Source of the DNA: Nymphalis io
Lineage: Eukaryota; Arthropoda; Insecta; Lepidoptera; Nymphalidae
Reading direction: 5' to 3'
NCBI RefSeq assembly: GCF_905147045.1
Contig: NC_065898.1
Span: 7,750,001-7,814,000, forward strand
DNA length: 64,000 nt
Below are positions 38,701 through 53,700 of the stretch, piece by piece; position 1 is the first letter of the stretch, and every line of letters begins with the position of its first letter. The position numbers and the translations under genes were made by a program. The notes under the pieces are model-generated. The model ran no database searches and was not told the origin of the DNA. It saw only the letters and a program-made list of their open reading frames with translations.

Positions 38701-41700
38701 ATTAACTGTCCTTTAACCTTCGGAACTCAGATTTTCTGTCTCTTGTTCCTGTAGTTAAGGCTTGGTGGTAGAATGTGAGTGGTACCTATTCACATGAGCT
38801 TGCACAAGGCATGTCGAAAATATTGCATAAAATAAAAAAATTAAAAACTTTTTAATAAAATACAAAAAAATATATATTTATATGTATTTTTATCCACCAG
38901 ATCATCTAGGTAAGAAATTAGAGGAATACATAAAGACGTTGCCCGTTCCTACGCGACTCTTCCGAACGGAAAACAGGTCCGGACTCATCCGAGCGCGTCT
39001 TTTAGGCGCGAAACACGTGAAAGGCGACGTTATAACTTTCCTGGATGCACATTGCGAATGCACCGGTGAGTACAATACTCCAACTATAACAATGTACTAA
39101 AAAAACTGTTGAACTCATTCTATGATAACGTTTTTTCATATAGAAATAAATCTTTATAATTTATATTGAAATGATGTAACTATAAATAATTGTGTAGACT
39201 ATATACTACATGCGTATTCGTACTTTAAAAAAATAATCTATTTTTATTTTTAAAATATACCACAGATTTATTAATTAAACAAATCGCACATATATGTTTT
39301 TGTTTTAAGTGTCCGTGAAAAAACTTAGTGATCGGTTTTGATTAAATCAGCTTACGGACCATTTTACTTTCGTTACAATAAACCTTTTGTATGTTATATA
39401 GAAAACTCTACATTTCAGTACTTATCAGTTAAATAAAAAAAAATTGAGTGTTCTTGTTTAAAAATAATAAAATAATCGTAGTCGTAAATCGTAATTGCAT
39501 TATAAACAAAACATGGAAGTGGAACACGGCTAATTTTCTTACTGCAGTCGAATTCGAATTTCGAAATTCGAATTTCTTAACAGAGAAACCAAGCCGGAAT
39601 ACAAACTCGGGCTCTTAATATTAGTAACTAGAACAATGAGACTATATCATTTATATTGATATAAATATTGTTATTATATACAGTACGTTATATTGCATTT
39701 CAATGTTGATTTTTATCGAACAAGATAATAATTTTAACAAGGATATACACGTGTAAAACGTCCTTTAAATATTAAATTTGATGCATTGCATTTCATATCG
39801 CGACCAGATATGTCCATTTTGATAATCTACAATATCTCGCGATCAGTATGATTAATTGCGTTCATAATATTTCTTTCTTCCTTGTCGTCAGAGGGTTGGT
39901 TAGAGCCTTTATTGGCTAGGATAGTGAAAGACAGGAGTACGGTCGTGTGTCCAATCATCGATGTCATATCGGATACCACCTTCGAGTACATTCAGGCATC
40001 GGACATGACGTGGGGAGGCTTCAACTGGAAATTGAACTTTAGATGGTGAGTATAAAGTTTAAATTTCTTTGATTTGTTTTTGTCAATTGAACAATTGCAA
40101 CAGAATTTATTATGCGAATCGAAATGAAATCTAAAATCTCATTGACATATGTTTAACAATTAACGCACGGCGAGCTACTTAAAAGCTTTTATATGATTTT
40201 TTTTCTAGCTTACTACTTATAAGTGAACTGTGTTAGGAGCCAGTCAATTCATCGCAATCTATACAAATCAACATTCAACATTACATCAACTTTACTGGTG
40301 GTAGGGCTTTGTGCAAGCTCGTCTGGGTAGGTACCACCCACTCATCAGATATTCTACCGCAAAACAGCAATACTTGATATTGTTGTGTTCCGGTTTGAAG
40401 GGTGAGTGAGCCAGTGTAATTACAGGCACAAGGGACATAAAATCTTAGTTCCCAAGGTTGGTGGCGCATTGGATATGTAAGCGATGGTTGACATTTCTTA
40501 CAATGCCAATGTCTAAGAGCGTTGGTGACCACTTACCATCAGGTGGCCCATATGCTCGTCCGCCTTCCTTTTCTATAAAAAAAAAAAAAAACATGATTTA
40601 TAAATTAAATTTGTGATAAAAAAGTCATATACTTTTTTATATTCTTAAACTAAGATTTATGTATCGGTTGCTTAAAATTTGATTCTACATTTATAACTAA
40701 AGGAATTCGCTAAAAATCTTTGGAGGCTTTGGAAAGTTTATATTATATGAATATGTAGAAAATATACGTCCAAAATTAAAAATAACTCTCGGTGATCCAA
40801 TTACGTAGTAATGTATCTCAGTAAGGTAGAATTGTAAACGAGGCGTAATTCAAAAACGTCCCTATAAAAATATATTTAAAGTTGCATGTATATGACGTTT
40901 ACTAAAGGCTATAGAGCGTCGTTAATCGTAACGATCGGTTAGTGATTTGCAATAATGATCCGTAAATATCGGAACCTGCCATAAATTAACGAGCTGATTG
41001 TTAATGTAGTATTAAATTATTTAATTTAAATAATAATTGCTTGCATACAATAGACCTTTTGTTTTATCGCGATATATTATCGAACTATGTTATTATAAAT
41101 ATGAACGCTTATCGAGCTAGTTAAATAATAATAATTGAGCTTAAATATTTTTCTCAAACACGAACATAAATTTGTATTGAATAACAAATTAGTAAATAAT
41201 AAAATAAAATTTACCGTAACCGTAACAGCCTGTGAATGTCCCACTGCTGGGCTAAAGGCCTCCTCTCCTCTTTTTGAGGAGAAGGTTTGGAGCTTATTCC
41301 ACCACGCTGCTCCAATGCGGGTTGGTGGAATACACATGTGGCAGAATTTCAGTGAAATTAGACACATGCAGGTTTCCTGACGATGTTTTCCTTCACCGTA
41401 AAGCACGAGATGAATTATAATCACAAATTAAGCACATGAAAATTCAGTGGTGCTTGCCCGGGTTTGAACCCACGATCATCGGTTAAGATTCACGCGTTCT
41501 TACCACTGGGCCATCTCGGCTCATAATCTTCTCGGCAAATAAAATTTACAGCGAGTGAAATAAGCGGTATAATAAATTATGCGGATAGTAATTTATTAGC
41601 GGGATACTGTATTATTGTTTTTCTGTTAAAATAATAGAAAAAAATCATAGCGATTTAATTTTTTGAAGCCATACACTGAGTATTTTCCATCAAGGCTAGG

Positions 41701-44700
41701 TTGCGATTGTTATACGAGATTGTTTTGCTTACATAACAACTGCTTCCCATTGTTCTCGCAATACATTCATGTAGTTCAAGTACAAATAATGAAACGCGAT
41801 CTTATAATATATTGTTGGCATAATTATTTTCTAATTTAATGTTAATGTATATTAAACTAGAAAAATATTAGCAATAAAAATTGTCTTCTGATTTCGTCTC
41901 AATGGAATTGGTTCTTGTATTCTTTTATACCGGTTACAAGATCGTATTTTTGTGTCCTGGAAAAAGGAGTAATTGACAAATAAAACCTTTACAGCATAAT
42001 TTTGACTAGTGGTAGGGCTTTGTGCAAGCTCGTCTGGGTAGGTACCACCCACTCATCAGATATTCTACCGCAAAACAGCAATACTTGATATTGTTTTGTT
42101 CCGGTTTGAAGGGTGAGTGAGCCAGTGTAATTACAGGCACAAGGGACATAAAATCTTAGTTCCCAAGGTTGGTGGCGCATTGGCTATAAGCGATGGTTGA
42201 CATTTCTTACAATGCCAATGTCTAAGGGCGTTTGGTGACCACTTACCATCAGGTGGCCCATATGCTCGTCCACCTTCCAATTCTATATAAAAAAAAATGT
42301 TTTAGTAGTTAAAAAAAACGTTAAAAAGATTCCATTTCATGAACGCCTAGTTTTGCTGTTATGTAAATATGCACTAGCTTAGGCCTCATAAATACCTCGT
42401 TAAAATTTTTGATTGAGATTGCAAAATGTCGACAGTTTTCTACTACCTTTTTATTTATATAAGGATTATTATTATCTAAAGCTTATTGTTATTATACCGT
42501 TCGTTAGATTATGGTAAAACCCGTATCAAAATCTTTGACAATTTTAATAATATAAATACCGTCATAGTTATTAAGTCAACAAAGACGCGCCCAATTATTG
42601 CAGCATACATACACTATTACTGTAGTGATTGAAAAAAAAAGATTGGTGCGCATTATTTTGGATTGAAATATCTATTGAAGAGATATATTTGTTTAAGTTA
42701 GTTGGAATAAATATTCCAAGTTGGTGTTCAAAGCTTAATTTCCCATGATGATAATATCCTCTCCAATTACTAAGGAGATATTAAAGTGCACAATTGTGTG
42801 AACTGTATAATCTTTCTCCTAATCCGCTAGAACGGCAAATCTAACACGATCGGAAAGAGTTCAGATACAAGTCCAACGGCTTTCGTTGTTTTCGAAGCAC
42901 GGGTGTGTAAATGGTAGCAAGTTCTAAATTTCGATTGCTGAATGTCTTGACAGACATACCCATAATCTATCTTATTGCTTTGACATATGTTTCTCGGGTA
43001 TCCTCGGGTTCTGTGCCCTAACTTGTAGCCATATAAGTTCACCACTAAAACAAGGTAGTTATTTAAAATAAATATAAAGGGAAATTCTAGTCATAATCGT
43101 TCGCAAGATGTATTTCGAAAGTGGTGTTGGATCAAATAAATGTCCACAATGCTCTATCAACGTTTTTTTTTTTATTTCAAACCGATAGGCAGACTGGCAA
43201 ATAGGCCACCAGATGATGTAGTCACCATTTTCCTTAGATATTGGCAATTTAAGAAATATTACCATATCTTTCATTGAAAATGCTTCACCAACCTTGGGAA
43301 CTAAGATGCTTCGAGCCTTGAGTTATACTGGCTCGCTCACCCTTCAAACCGGAACACAACAATACTAAATATTGCCTTGTATACTAATGTATTTCATAAT
43401 AAAACCACATGCATTTCTATTTTTCTGTTTTGACAAGCTATTGTGCATGTCATCTACGTTATCACAAAATAAATGACAAAAGAATCGACTAATCGATTTT
43501 AATCGAATTGTAAAAAAAAACAAAAATGAAAGTTGATTTTTAAAAACGTAGTAATGCTTAAAAGATGTAATTGATACTTTCTTTGCATTTAATCCAATAT
43601 TTTTAATGTTATTATTGAGTCATTAACGTTATCTTTCATAATTAAAGGCAGAATACCGATTTTCGTTGTAAATTTATCGGATTATACTCGAATATGAAGT
43701 GATTTAAACTGATTTTGAGATAGTAAGCTTATCAGCCTGTTTGATCGCTGTTCGCTTATGTGTTGATATAACCGTAACAACAGTGTTTTAGATAATTTGT
43801 CAAAAAATATAATGTAATGAACTTATGAAGGAATTAATTGCTTTTTATATTTTTTTTCGTTAATGGAAAAAGATAATGAGAAAAATAGTATAATTGTTTT
43901 ATGTAACTTAAAAGTTATTGAGAACCGCATTAAATCTTTACACGAGTGAGTAAAACCGTAACAGCTACAATTTAATGTAATCACAGAAATTATAATAAAT
44001 AATTATATATATTTTATAGCAATAGTATTGTATAGAATAGAAATTTTCAATATGAAATGCTTACATTCTTGTGCAATGCGACAATCGAATGACATAGACG
44101 GCAAAAAGCTTAGCATGCGCTCAGTTCCATCTAATGCTGCTTGCCCTCTCATCAGACTACGATGGTGCAATTGCTTTCGCGTGAACTTCTCATTTTGAAG
44201 CTATTGTAATCGTTCGTTTCAAATCAGGACACATGCAGGTTTCCTCACGATGTTTTCCAGCACCGTACAGCACGAGATGAATTATAATCACAAATTAAGC
44301 ACATGAAAATTCAGTGGTGCTTGCCCGGGTTTGAACCCACGATCATCGGTTAAGATTCACGCGTTGTTACCACTGGGCCGTCTCGGCTCATTTTCATCTA
44401 CGTCACGTCCTCGGAATAGGACTCTTTGAACTTTAATACCATCGCGGTATTTAACTTCGTGATCGTTTCTTTTGTCAGGTTAACACCGGCCAGGCCTTAA
44501 CTAATTACATAATATAAAATAATTATAAATATAAATTAAACAATTATTTTCAATCAAAAGACAAAATTGTAGCCAAAATATTTGTGTAAGGAGTTTATGT
44601 AAGAATGTCATAACCCCTATGCTTATGTGGCGCGATAGCGATAATACGTTTTAAGCGTTTTGTGATTTTACATAATGAAACTCATTTTATACTACGCAAA

Positions 44701-47700
44701 ACTAATAAAAAATCGAAGTAAATAACATTATATTAAAAATATATATATATTAAATATCTGAATAAAATGCCGCCGCCTAGAGGCCGTCTACGTCTAGCAT
44801 ATTTTAATTTCCTATGTTAGAATATAATAATTACATTTGCTTATCGATTCTTAAAAAATGGGCGAAATAAACAGTGGCATTATATTTTTCAATAATTATA
44901 CTTATACTTGATTTAAAACCGGGAGACAATTGTTTTATTGAAACGATAAACAGTTTTATTGATTTTTACAACTCATCATTTGTGAACTTTTTCTGTTGTA
45001 AAAGGGTCTATATTCTTTGTCCTGAAAGAATTTTTAATCTGTATGGTCATGTAACATTGCCATTGAATCTTTTCTTCAGAACAATGTTCGAGAATGTAAA
45101 TATTTTTAACATTTAATGTCACAAATACATACATACACCGTTTTTAAGTCACGATTTGACTACGGTACGGTAGTCTATGTTGAAAGAGAAAATACGCGAA
45201 AAACATGATATAGTATTATTCGCTGATCAGGCTCCTCTTCCTCACTGGGTACTCTGGGCCCAGGGCCCGTTAGCAATAGGGTATAGCCACCTAGTCCCTG
45301 TCAGAGAAACGATAACCGATATTTATTACAGAAAAAAATAAATCAATGTCACGGTCATAGAACCCATTATCTTAATGTCCCCAGGGCCTCCAATAGTTTA
45401 AAGATGGCTGATGATATTTTAAAATATTTTTTTTTGATTAAACTTCGTCAATTAATATAATATATCAATAATGCTTTTAAATACTTCAACGAATGAAAAT
45501 ATGAGAAACGGTGAAGTATTTTTAAGTATGTAGATACTTCAAATTAATTGAATAAACAGTGATCTCGGTAAAAATGGTTTTGTGTGCTTAGTGACTTCAA
45601 CAAATAATGGTCATCCGGCATTATATTTTAGGATAATGTAACTGTAACGATGTTCGTCCTGCAGAAAAGGAAAAAATGTTACAATATCCAAATAAAAAAA
45701 TATTATTAGAGACATATAGTCTTGGACTTATGATACTATCGTACGATGTTTATGAGACTAGTGTACTATTTGAAACATATCAAAGACACTAAGAGAACAA
45801 TAGGAGTGGCTTAGAAGAATTACATAATTAACTTTTTTGAGTTATTCTCATTTCATGCCGTAGTTATTAAAACGATAAAGAAAAGTTTCCACAATCTTTG
45901 AACGTACTTTATACGTGAGTTCCTATTTCAAGCATTATCTATGTAGGTATTGAGAAATCTTGATTTTTCAGATTTCCACAACTAATTATGCCGCGTAACG
46001 TTTGAAATTGTCTTATCCTAAGGACAACTTGAAACAGATAATACGATTTATGATATTGGCTAAAAACTAATTACACCGAACCTCTACTTGTACAATGAAC
46101 AATTGATTACGTTTTCCAAATTTGATTTTGACATTGATATAGATGCTTAAAAAATACAGATACAAAGGTTTATAGGATATTTAATTGTCAGACCAGATTA
46201 CACTCGGATCAAAGGTAACATTGAAATAACTGTTATTTCGTGATGTCCACCAACTTAACACTATCGTGAATATCCTCGATGACGGTTGCGATCAAAAACC
46301 ATTAATGCTAGGAAGCCATTACCGTATCGCTATCGGAGATTTGGTACGAACGTAATACCAATTCTATGAAAACAAAGATCATTATCTGTTTCAAAACAAG
46401 GTTTCAAGCAGCGGATTATAATAAGCCGTTGATTGATATTATTCCATACTAATAGATATTGACAAATAAAGACAGATATTTTATGTTTTAAAAATAATTC
46501 TTATAATGGAAAAAGTTAAACTAATTAATTTTTGACCGAACCATCAATTGAAATTGTTATTAACTGTTGCGGTTTCACTAATGTTATTTATTGAGAAATT
46601 AAGAAATAGCTAATCATAATTATAATTGCCTGTGAAATTCTTGCTGAGAGAAAGCCTTTGGGAAGAAAGTACGGAGCCTATTCCACCACGCTGCTCCAAT
46701 GCTTGTTGGTAAACACACATGTGACAGAATTTCAGTGAAATTAGGCACATGTAGGTTTTCTAACTATGTTCTTCTTCATCGCCGAGTACGAGATGAATTA
46801 AAAACACAAATTAAGCATATGAAAATTCAGTTTTGCTTGCTTAGGTTTGAATTCGTTATAATCACTTCATCATCATCACAATCGTCACTCGTCACTCGTC
46901 ACGGACGGCAATCCGACACGACCGGAAAGAGTTCAGGAGCAGGACCAAGGGCTTTACGTGCTTTTCGAGGCACGGGAGTGTACACACTTCCAACTTCCAG
47001 ACTCCGGGCTGCAACTGAGAATTTTCTGACAGAAAAACCCAATAACTTTTTATTGGCCCGACAGGGTTTAATTCTCAGAATATATAAATATATATACAAT
47101 ATATATTTATATATATATATTAAGCAGGTAGCAAATCGTAGTCGTTTCATACATTTAATTAAACCTCATAAATATACGTACAAAATTGCGCTAAAGTAAT
47201 TACCGAGCTCCTGTCGGTTCTTGTCGAATACACATTCCTTGTCAGTTGTAGTTTTGCTTTATTGTCACGGTATATTTGAAAAAATGGCGATCTATCAGTG
47301 CTTACATACATACGTTAAGAACTTAAAACTAAACTTTTTATTTGTAACAGTCAACTAAATCAAAGGATTTTATAAGAACAATACTTGTATTACTTTGTTA
47401 GAAACGACAAGAAGACTCGCGACTGCTGGCGTGACTCATTTTTTATTTTTTTTTATTTTTATTGTATAGGTAGGTGGACGAGCAGATGGGTCACCTGATG
47501 ATATATATAGTCAAACCCATAGCCAACGCCCATAGACATTGGCATTGTAAGAAATGTTAACCAACGCTTACATCGCCAATGCGTCACCAACCTTGGGAAC
47601 TAAGTTATGTCCCATGTGCCTGTAATTACACTGACTCACTCACCCTCCAAAACGGAACATAATAATACCAGGACTGATATTTTGTGGTAGAATATCTGAT

Positions 47701-50700
47701 GAGTGGGTGCTACCTACCCAGACGAGCTTGCACAAAGCTCACAGTGACTGCTGTTATTGCTGTTATTGCTTATTCAAAATAAAAATAAAAATCACATAAG
47801 CCCATAATATGTTCAAGTAGTCCAATAAAATCAGTATCAGTAGTTCTGTAAGAACTCATTTCATTACTCACCTTTGAAATGTTCACAACCAATTTATGGT
47901 AATATACTATATTGACGCGTGTATTTTTGAAATGTTATAATTTTTATGGTAAATGTTGCATATCACGTTCTGGCATTTCACGGCCATTTTCTGCGGTGAG
48001 TTTCGAGTTTTGTTCAGATTAAACACCTACGCACTTATAAGTGCTTTCGCGTTATTCTTCAAGCGACATGTGAAGCAACCTTCCGATCGGATATTGCTGA
48101 GAAGGTCCGGCAAACACACGGTAGTTATTTTTTCTACAAATTAAATTCATCGCTTACAATTAAATCTATAGGTATATCCGTCATGAAAATTTAAGAATAC
48201 TATTTCGAAGATTTTTCATGACATCTGCATATTCTTGTGTAGAAAAAAAGAATAAATTAGTTTAATTCTTCTAATACGACGCATTTATTTATTTTTACCG
48301 CATTGCACTAATATTGTCCATTGCGCATTTATTGCCACTTCATCAAAAATATTTTCAATCCATCAATTAATGTATTTATAACATAATGATTGATCACGAT
48401 AAAGATAAATGTTTTTAATTACCATGCCTTGATATCCGTTACTTAATAATTACCTCAATTCCAAGAATTGTTCTTCAAATTTGATTATTTAAAGAACCGG
48501 AATTAGGTAAATAAAAGTTACGTCATATTATATGATATATATCATGTGCTTTTGTATATTCTATAAATGGTCGTTTTATACCTTGAATTTATATGGTATT
48601 TTCTAAGTCTAGTATTGAGTATAAAATTAGCATACTAATAAAAAAACTTATTGAAGCTTTTAAAAAAAAGTAAAGTAAGAGCCTGTTAATGTTTCACAAC
48701 TGGTTGAAGGCCTGCTCTCCCTTTGAGGAGACGGTATGTGGCTTTTTCCACCACGCTGCTCCAATGTGGGTTGGTTGGCACATGTGGCAAAATTTCAGTG
48801 AAATTAGACTCATGCAGGTTTCCTCGCGATGTTTTCCTCCACCGCCGAGATTGATTATAAACACAAATTAAGAAATTCAAAATTCATAAGTGCTTATCTA
48901 TATAGGTTTGAAGTTTGAACCCACGATCATCGGTTAAGATTCACGCGTTCTAACCACTAGGCCATCTCGGCTCGTAAGCAAATTACCTGAACAACCAAAT
49001 CATATACTACTTAAAATAACTTAAGTTCTTGACCTTGTAACTTGAGATATGGCTTTAAGAACTATTCGATTTGAGGAAACACAAATATAACAATCTCCCT
49101 AAAGACATTATACGCGAGAATTCGTTTTCGTCTTCAATTTTCAACTTTTTTATTTAAGTAAAATTATTTTTTATATTAGTAAAATCTTAAAAAACCTAAC
49201 CAAAATATAAATGTACTTTATTAATTCTGCCTCGCGATTTTACTTGCGTTAAGTTTAATTATACTTGACTGTTTTATACATTATGCTTTATCGGTTGACC
49301 GCTGTTGTTTATCGTACAAATAGATCAGTTCGTTGTGATCGTATCGTGAAGTTATATAGTTTTTAAATCTTCTACAAAATTTAAACAAACGTTCTATCTG
49401 ACTCAAAAATAATTATTCGAATTGGACTGATTGTTTTTAGTATCACCGTATTATGTCTATGCCTAGTTTTGGACGCGTAAAATTTATAACACATACCTAT
49501 TTAATACTCAATAGCACTTGGCTGCAGTTGGCAAATTTGATTGGAATTTTATGTTTACTGTTCCGCTCCTCAGGGTGCGGGATTTTATATTGTTTATAAC
49601 TGTAGAGCATTTTTCATAAACTGGTGCTCGATTTGAATGCATATAGTATAGTTACATTTTTTTTTTAATTTGATTAATTTTTTCATGAAACTCTACTGAT
49701 TTATATTGGGATTATTATTATTATTATTTTATTAAATAAAATCAAGTATTTTGTATGCAGGATGCTTTGATATTGCGAAGATGGGAAGTTGGTTTTATAA
49801 GTGTGTTTTTCTTCTCAAATTTATACAATAGCATAGATCACTTATTCTCTGAGGAATATACCTAATACAGAATATTGTTATATTCTTAAATCCCAAAACT
49901 ATGAGAAACCACACAGCCACGGTGACCAAACAATATTTTGTGTATTTTATATAAATTCGATTTAAATTAAAAACTCAGAATACAAGTATTAATTAAATTA
50001 GATTAATAAATAGATTATATAAATATAATAGAAAGGAAACAAAATTGATCATTGTGGAACGCCTATTTTAAGTACATAACAGATCTAGGCGACTAGCGAT
50101 AATAATAGTGGTATTAAGAGCTTCGCCATTAAGATTCAAATATGAAAGCGTTTCATCCTCCACACCATCAAATGCCGTAAATAAATAACAGAATGCAACA
50201 TAGAATTCTTTGATTACTCGCTATAATCTGTAATTTAAAAGAATCGTTATTTAATACATTAATTAGAAATAAATATTTACTTAATAAAAATAAATATAAA
50301 GTTGATCCTTTAAGTGTCGGTATACTATAGGACAACAGTGTATTTGAAATTGTCAAGTTAGTAATCTTTTACATTTTAAATAATTCCAAGATAAAAGGAA
50401 TAGATAAAAATTGTACTAATGGAATCTTGTACGTTGATATCAAATCGTGTTCGTGTTTATTGATACAACTTAATCTAAACATTAAATATGATTAAATGTT
50501 GTAATTATTTAATAATTAATCGTTAATTTATTAATAAATTTTGTTAAACATTATCGTAATCAAAACGTACCGTCGCTTTACTATCATACTCGTTAAAAAA
50601 AGCAGCGTTTTAAATGACCAATTGCTGTGAGTCGTGACTCCATATATATAATAATAATATCCTGGGACATTTTTTCACACACGGCCATCTGATCCCAAAT

Positions 50701-53700
50701 TAAGCTTGTACAGAGCTTGTGCTATGGAAACCAGACAACTGATATACTACATATACTACTTTTCTTTTGTAAATACATACTTATATAGAATATTACACCC
50801 AGACTCAGGACAAACAGACATGTTCATGCACACAAATGCCTGTCCTGGGTGGGAATCGAACCCACAACATTCGGCGTGAAAAGGCAAGTATCTACCAACC
50901 ACGCCAAACGGCTCGTCCATATATTAAGGAGATAGGAACTTATTTGTCAACGTTGCTTAATACTAGTTGGTAATTGTATTGTACATACATGGGTTAAGAT
51001 TTCGCCTGACACGCGCACGTTTCCTTGCGATGTTTCCTCTGAGCACGAGAACAACTATAAATATAATCGAAGTGATGTTTTTGATTAAGATTCATGTGTC
51101 GCTCAGCCCATCTCGGTTCGAGGTGCCTATAGATCTAATTATTTAGATATATATTTTATAAGTTAATATTTTTTTGTTTATTTATACCTAGAAATTAGTT
51201 CGCATATTGCACATTCACACATTAGATAATTTTAATAGTTATTGTAATATAATATAATAGCTATAAGGAATAATTGTAAATCATATTAGACATTTTAGTA
51301 ATGTATTGTATATACTGAAAATTTAAGTCTGTCTACAATTTATTCGTTATCGTTATTTTCTTATATTACAATATTCGACCTTTAATCGAGCTCAATCACA
51401 TATACTATACAACAAGCTTGTTAGCAAAGGCATAAAATTGAGACGCTAACACTACATGCTTCCATGTTACGGAACCTCAGTTAATAATTGAAAATCTTAC
51501 AACGTATTTAATATTATTTATAATAAATGAATTATTATATTAGATTTATGATGACGTTATATAGCCCTAAGCCACTCGAATTACTTTGTTGAATTAAGAT
51601 ATAAGCATAAATAATGTCCTCCAGACCGATTTCGGCCACGGCGGCCAATCTTAAGAGAGATTAGCCAACTACGCAGGAGATATTGTAGTGCACAAGTGTG
51701 TGCGTAAACACAGGTGCACTCTCTGTTCCCTAACTCTCATAATCCGATGGGACGGCAATCCAACACGGCCGGAAAGAGTTCAGGCGTAGGACCAACGGCT
51801 TTACGTGCTTTCCGAGGCACGGGAGTGAACACACTTCCAACTTCCAGACTCCGGGCTGCTACTGAAAATTTTCTGACAGAAAAACCCAATAACTTTTTAT
51901 TGGCCCGACGTGGGAATCGAACCTAGGACCTCCGGGTCTGCGGCCTTACATCAAGCCACTAGACCAACGACGCAGTCAGATATAACCATAATATTCTATT
52001 GTTTATTAGTCTACAAATCATATTAAAAAACAATATATAACTTCCAAGCACTTATAACAATTTATATAAAACAGTATTTGATTTGGTAGTATGGTTAAGT
52101 GTTTGTTTTGTAAATAGCAAATTCTCTTTGGTTTGTAGGTATAGAGTTCCAGAACGCGAAATGGCACGTCGAGGTGGAGACCGAACAGCGCCGCTACGCA
52201 CGCCCACAATGGCGGGTGGACTGTTTGCCATTGATAAGGATTACTTCTATAAGATTGGTTCATACGACGAAGGCATGGACATTTGGGGTGGCGAAAATCT
52301 CGAAATGAGTTTTCGGGTATCGTATTGCTTAATTATTTAATAGGAATAATTTTAACGATGTTTAGGGTTCAAAAGGAAAACGTAAACCTATATTGAAAAA
52401 TATTATAATCGCTATAAAAAATGTATAAAATTTCGGTTTCAATGTTCGTTTACGGTAAGAATGGGATGTCTTGTTTATTCGAGTAAAATGATTAATACAG
52501 AGTTGCTGCATTAAGATATCCACATTTCTTACATATCCGTTAATATCAATATTCGATAGTAAAAATAGTATTAAATTGGGGATAAGTAATGAAAATCGGG
52601 GTTAAGGTGTGGCAGTGCGGCGGGAGGTTGGAGATTGTGCCGTGCTCACACGTGGGGCACGTGTTCCGCGACAAGTCGCCTTACTCGTTCCCGGGTGGAG
52701 TTCAGAACGTGGTGCTTCACAATGCGGCGCGCGTTGCCGAAGTGTGGATGGACGAGTGGGGAGAGTTCTATTACGCCATGAACCCAGGTTCGATATTCGA
52801 CTCGTGTTGAGTTGCTAACGTTTTGCAATACATTTATTTTTAATATTTCATTAGTAAATGATGTCGATAGTTCTTACCGCTAGTAACCATTATTTTCAAA
52901 GTTAATAAGCCTAAGTAAGTAGGTTCGATGTGAGGGTTTGATTTAATTCAGAAAAAATAATTTACGAAACAAACGACTAGTACCTTATATGCGTCATCGT
53001 GAATATATTTTTATGTGAAAATCTGTTAAGTAACAAAATGATAACATAGTCATGCTTTAATTTAAATTTTCCACCTGAAATGTATCGAGTTTCTTAGAAA
53101 TGTGTATTATCAGATAAAGATTATCGTATTATTGTCACAGGTGAGTTTTGTTGTTGCAAAATGTTAGCAAACTCGGCACATGAATAAAGTTTTGTTGTGG
53201 CTTGGGATAATTTTTAACCATATCAAATGTTGTGTGAGCGTGTTTTTAACATGACGTACGTCGGCTTTCTAACAAACATTAACCATTGCGGCTGCATTCG
53301 TTTTATCTGTGTGTTTCGCTTTTATTGTATGTATTTGAGGGAATAGTTTTTACTCTTTCATAACTAATAACCGTGAGAGAGATAGGACTATAATTGAATA
53401 CATTCAAAGATTTGCAGCTAACTACTTTATGCATGACAATTTTTCCTAATTTATTTTTCCGTTCTGCCTTGTACTTTCTACACGTGTATCTTCATTTAGC
53501 GCTGTTTACTATTTATTTCGCATTTTTTAATTATTTTCGAATCTATTAAAACTTCCTAATGCAGAAGCAATGATGTCATTATTCGTATTAAAATGATAAT
53601 AAAGTAATAATTAATTATCCACAGCAATCCTTTTCAATAAGAGAATGGGCAGATATATTTAAATAAAATCAAGCTAAGAATAAAAATTTGCAAAAGTACA

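Larger units (their letters stand above)
40046..52138 (+). other. Pgant5: Pgant5 intron 6 (12.1 kb), SINE-rich
   Basis: The largest intron. It holds family A copies at 40292, 42006, 43163 and 47440, family B copies at 41217, 44228, 46625 and 48675, family C copies at 42755, 46900 and 51615, and a family D SINE at 50645. Between them is AT-rich DNA without recognised coding exons. Confidence 0.75.

Noticed and set aside
40281..40532. Minus-strand frame of about 80 codons rich in Cys/His/Trp, repeated at 41989-42180 and 54661-54906
   Set aside because: Antisense of the family A repeat; the frame survives because the copies are young, and older copies have lost it.
46699..47199. 166-codon plus-strand open frame
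   Set aside because: Composed of family B and C SINE pieces plus an AT microsatellite; no protein-like pattern and the same phrases recur in other SINE copies.
50850..50918. A functional tRNA gene
   Set aside because: A- and B-box-like sequences are present, but the flanking body and ATT tail show it is a SINE head; the cloverleaf arms do not pair well by eye.
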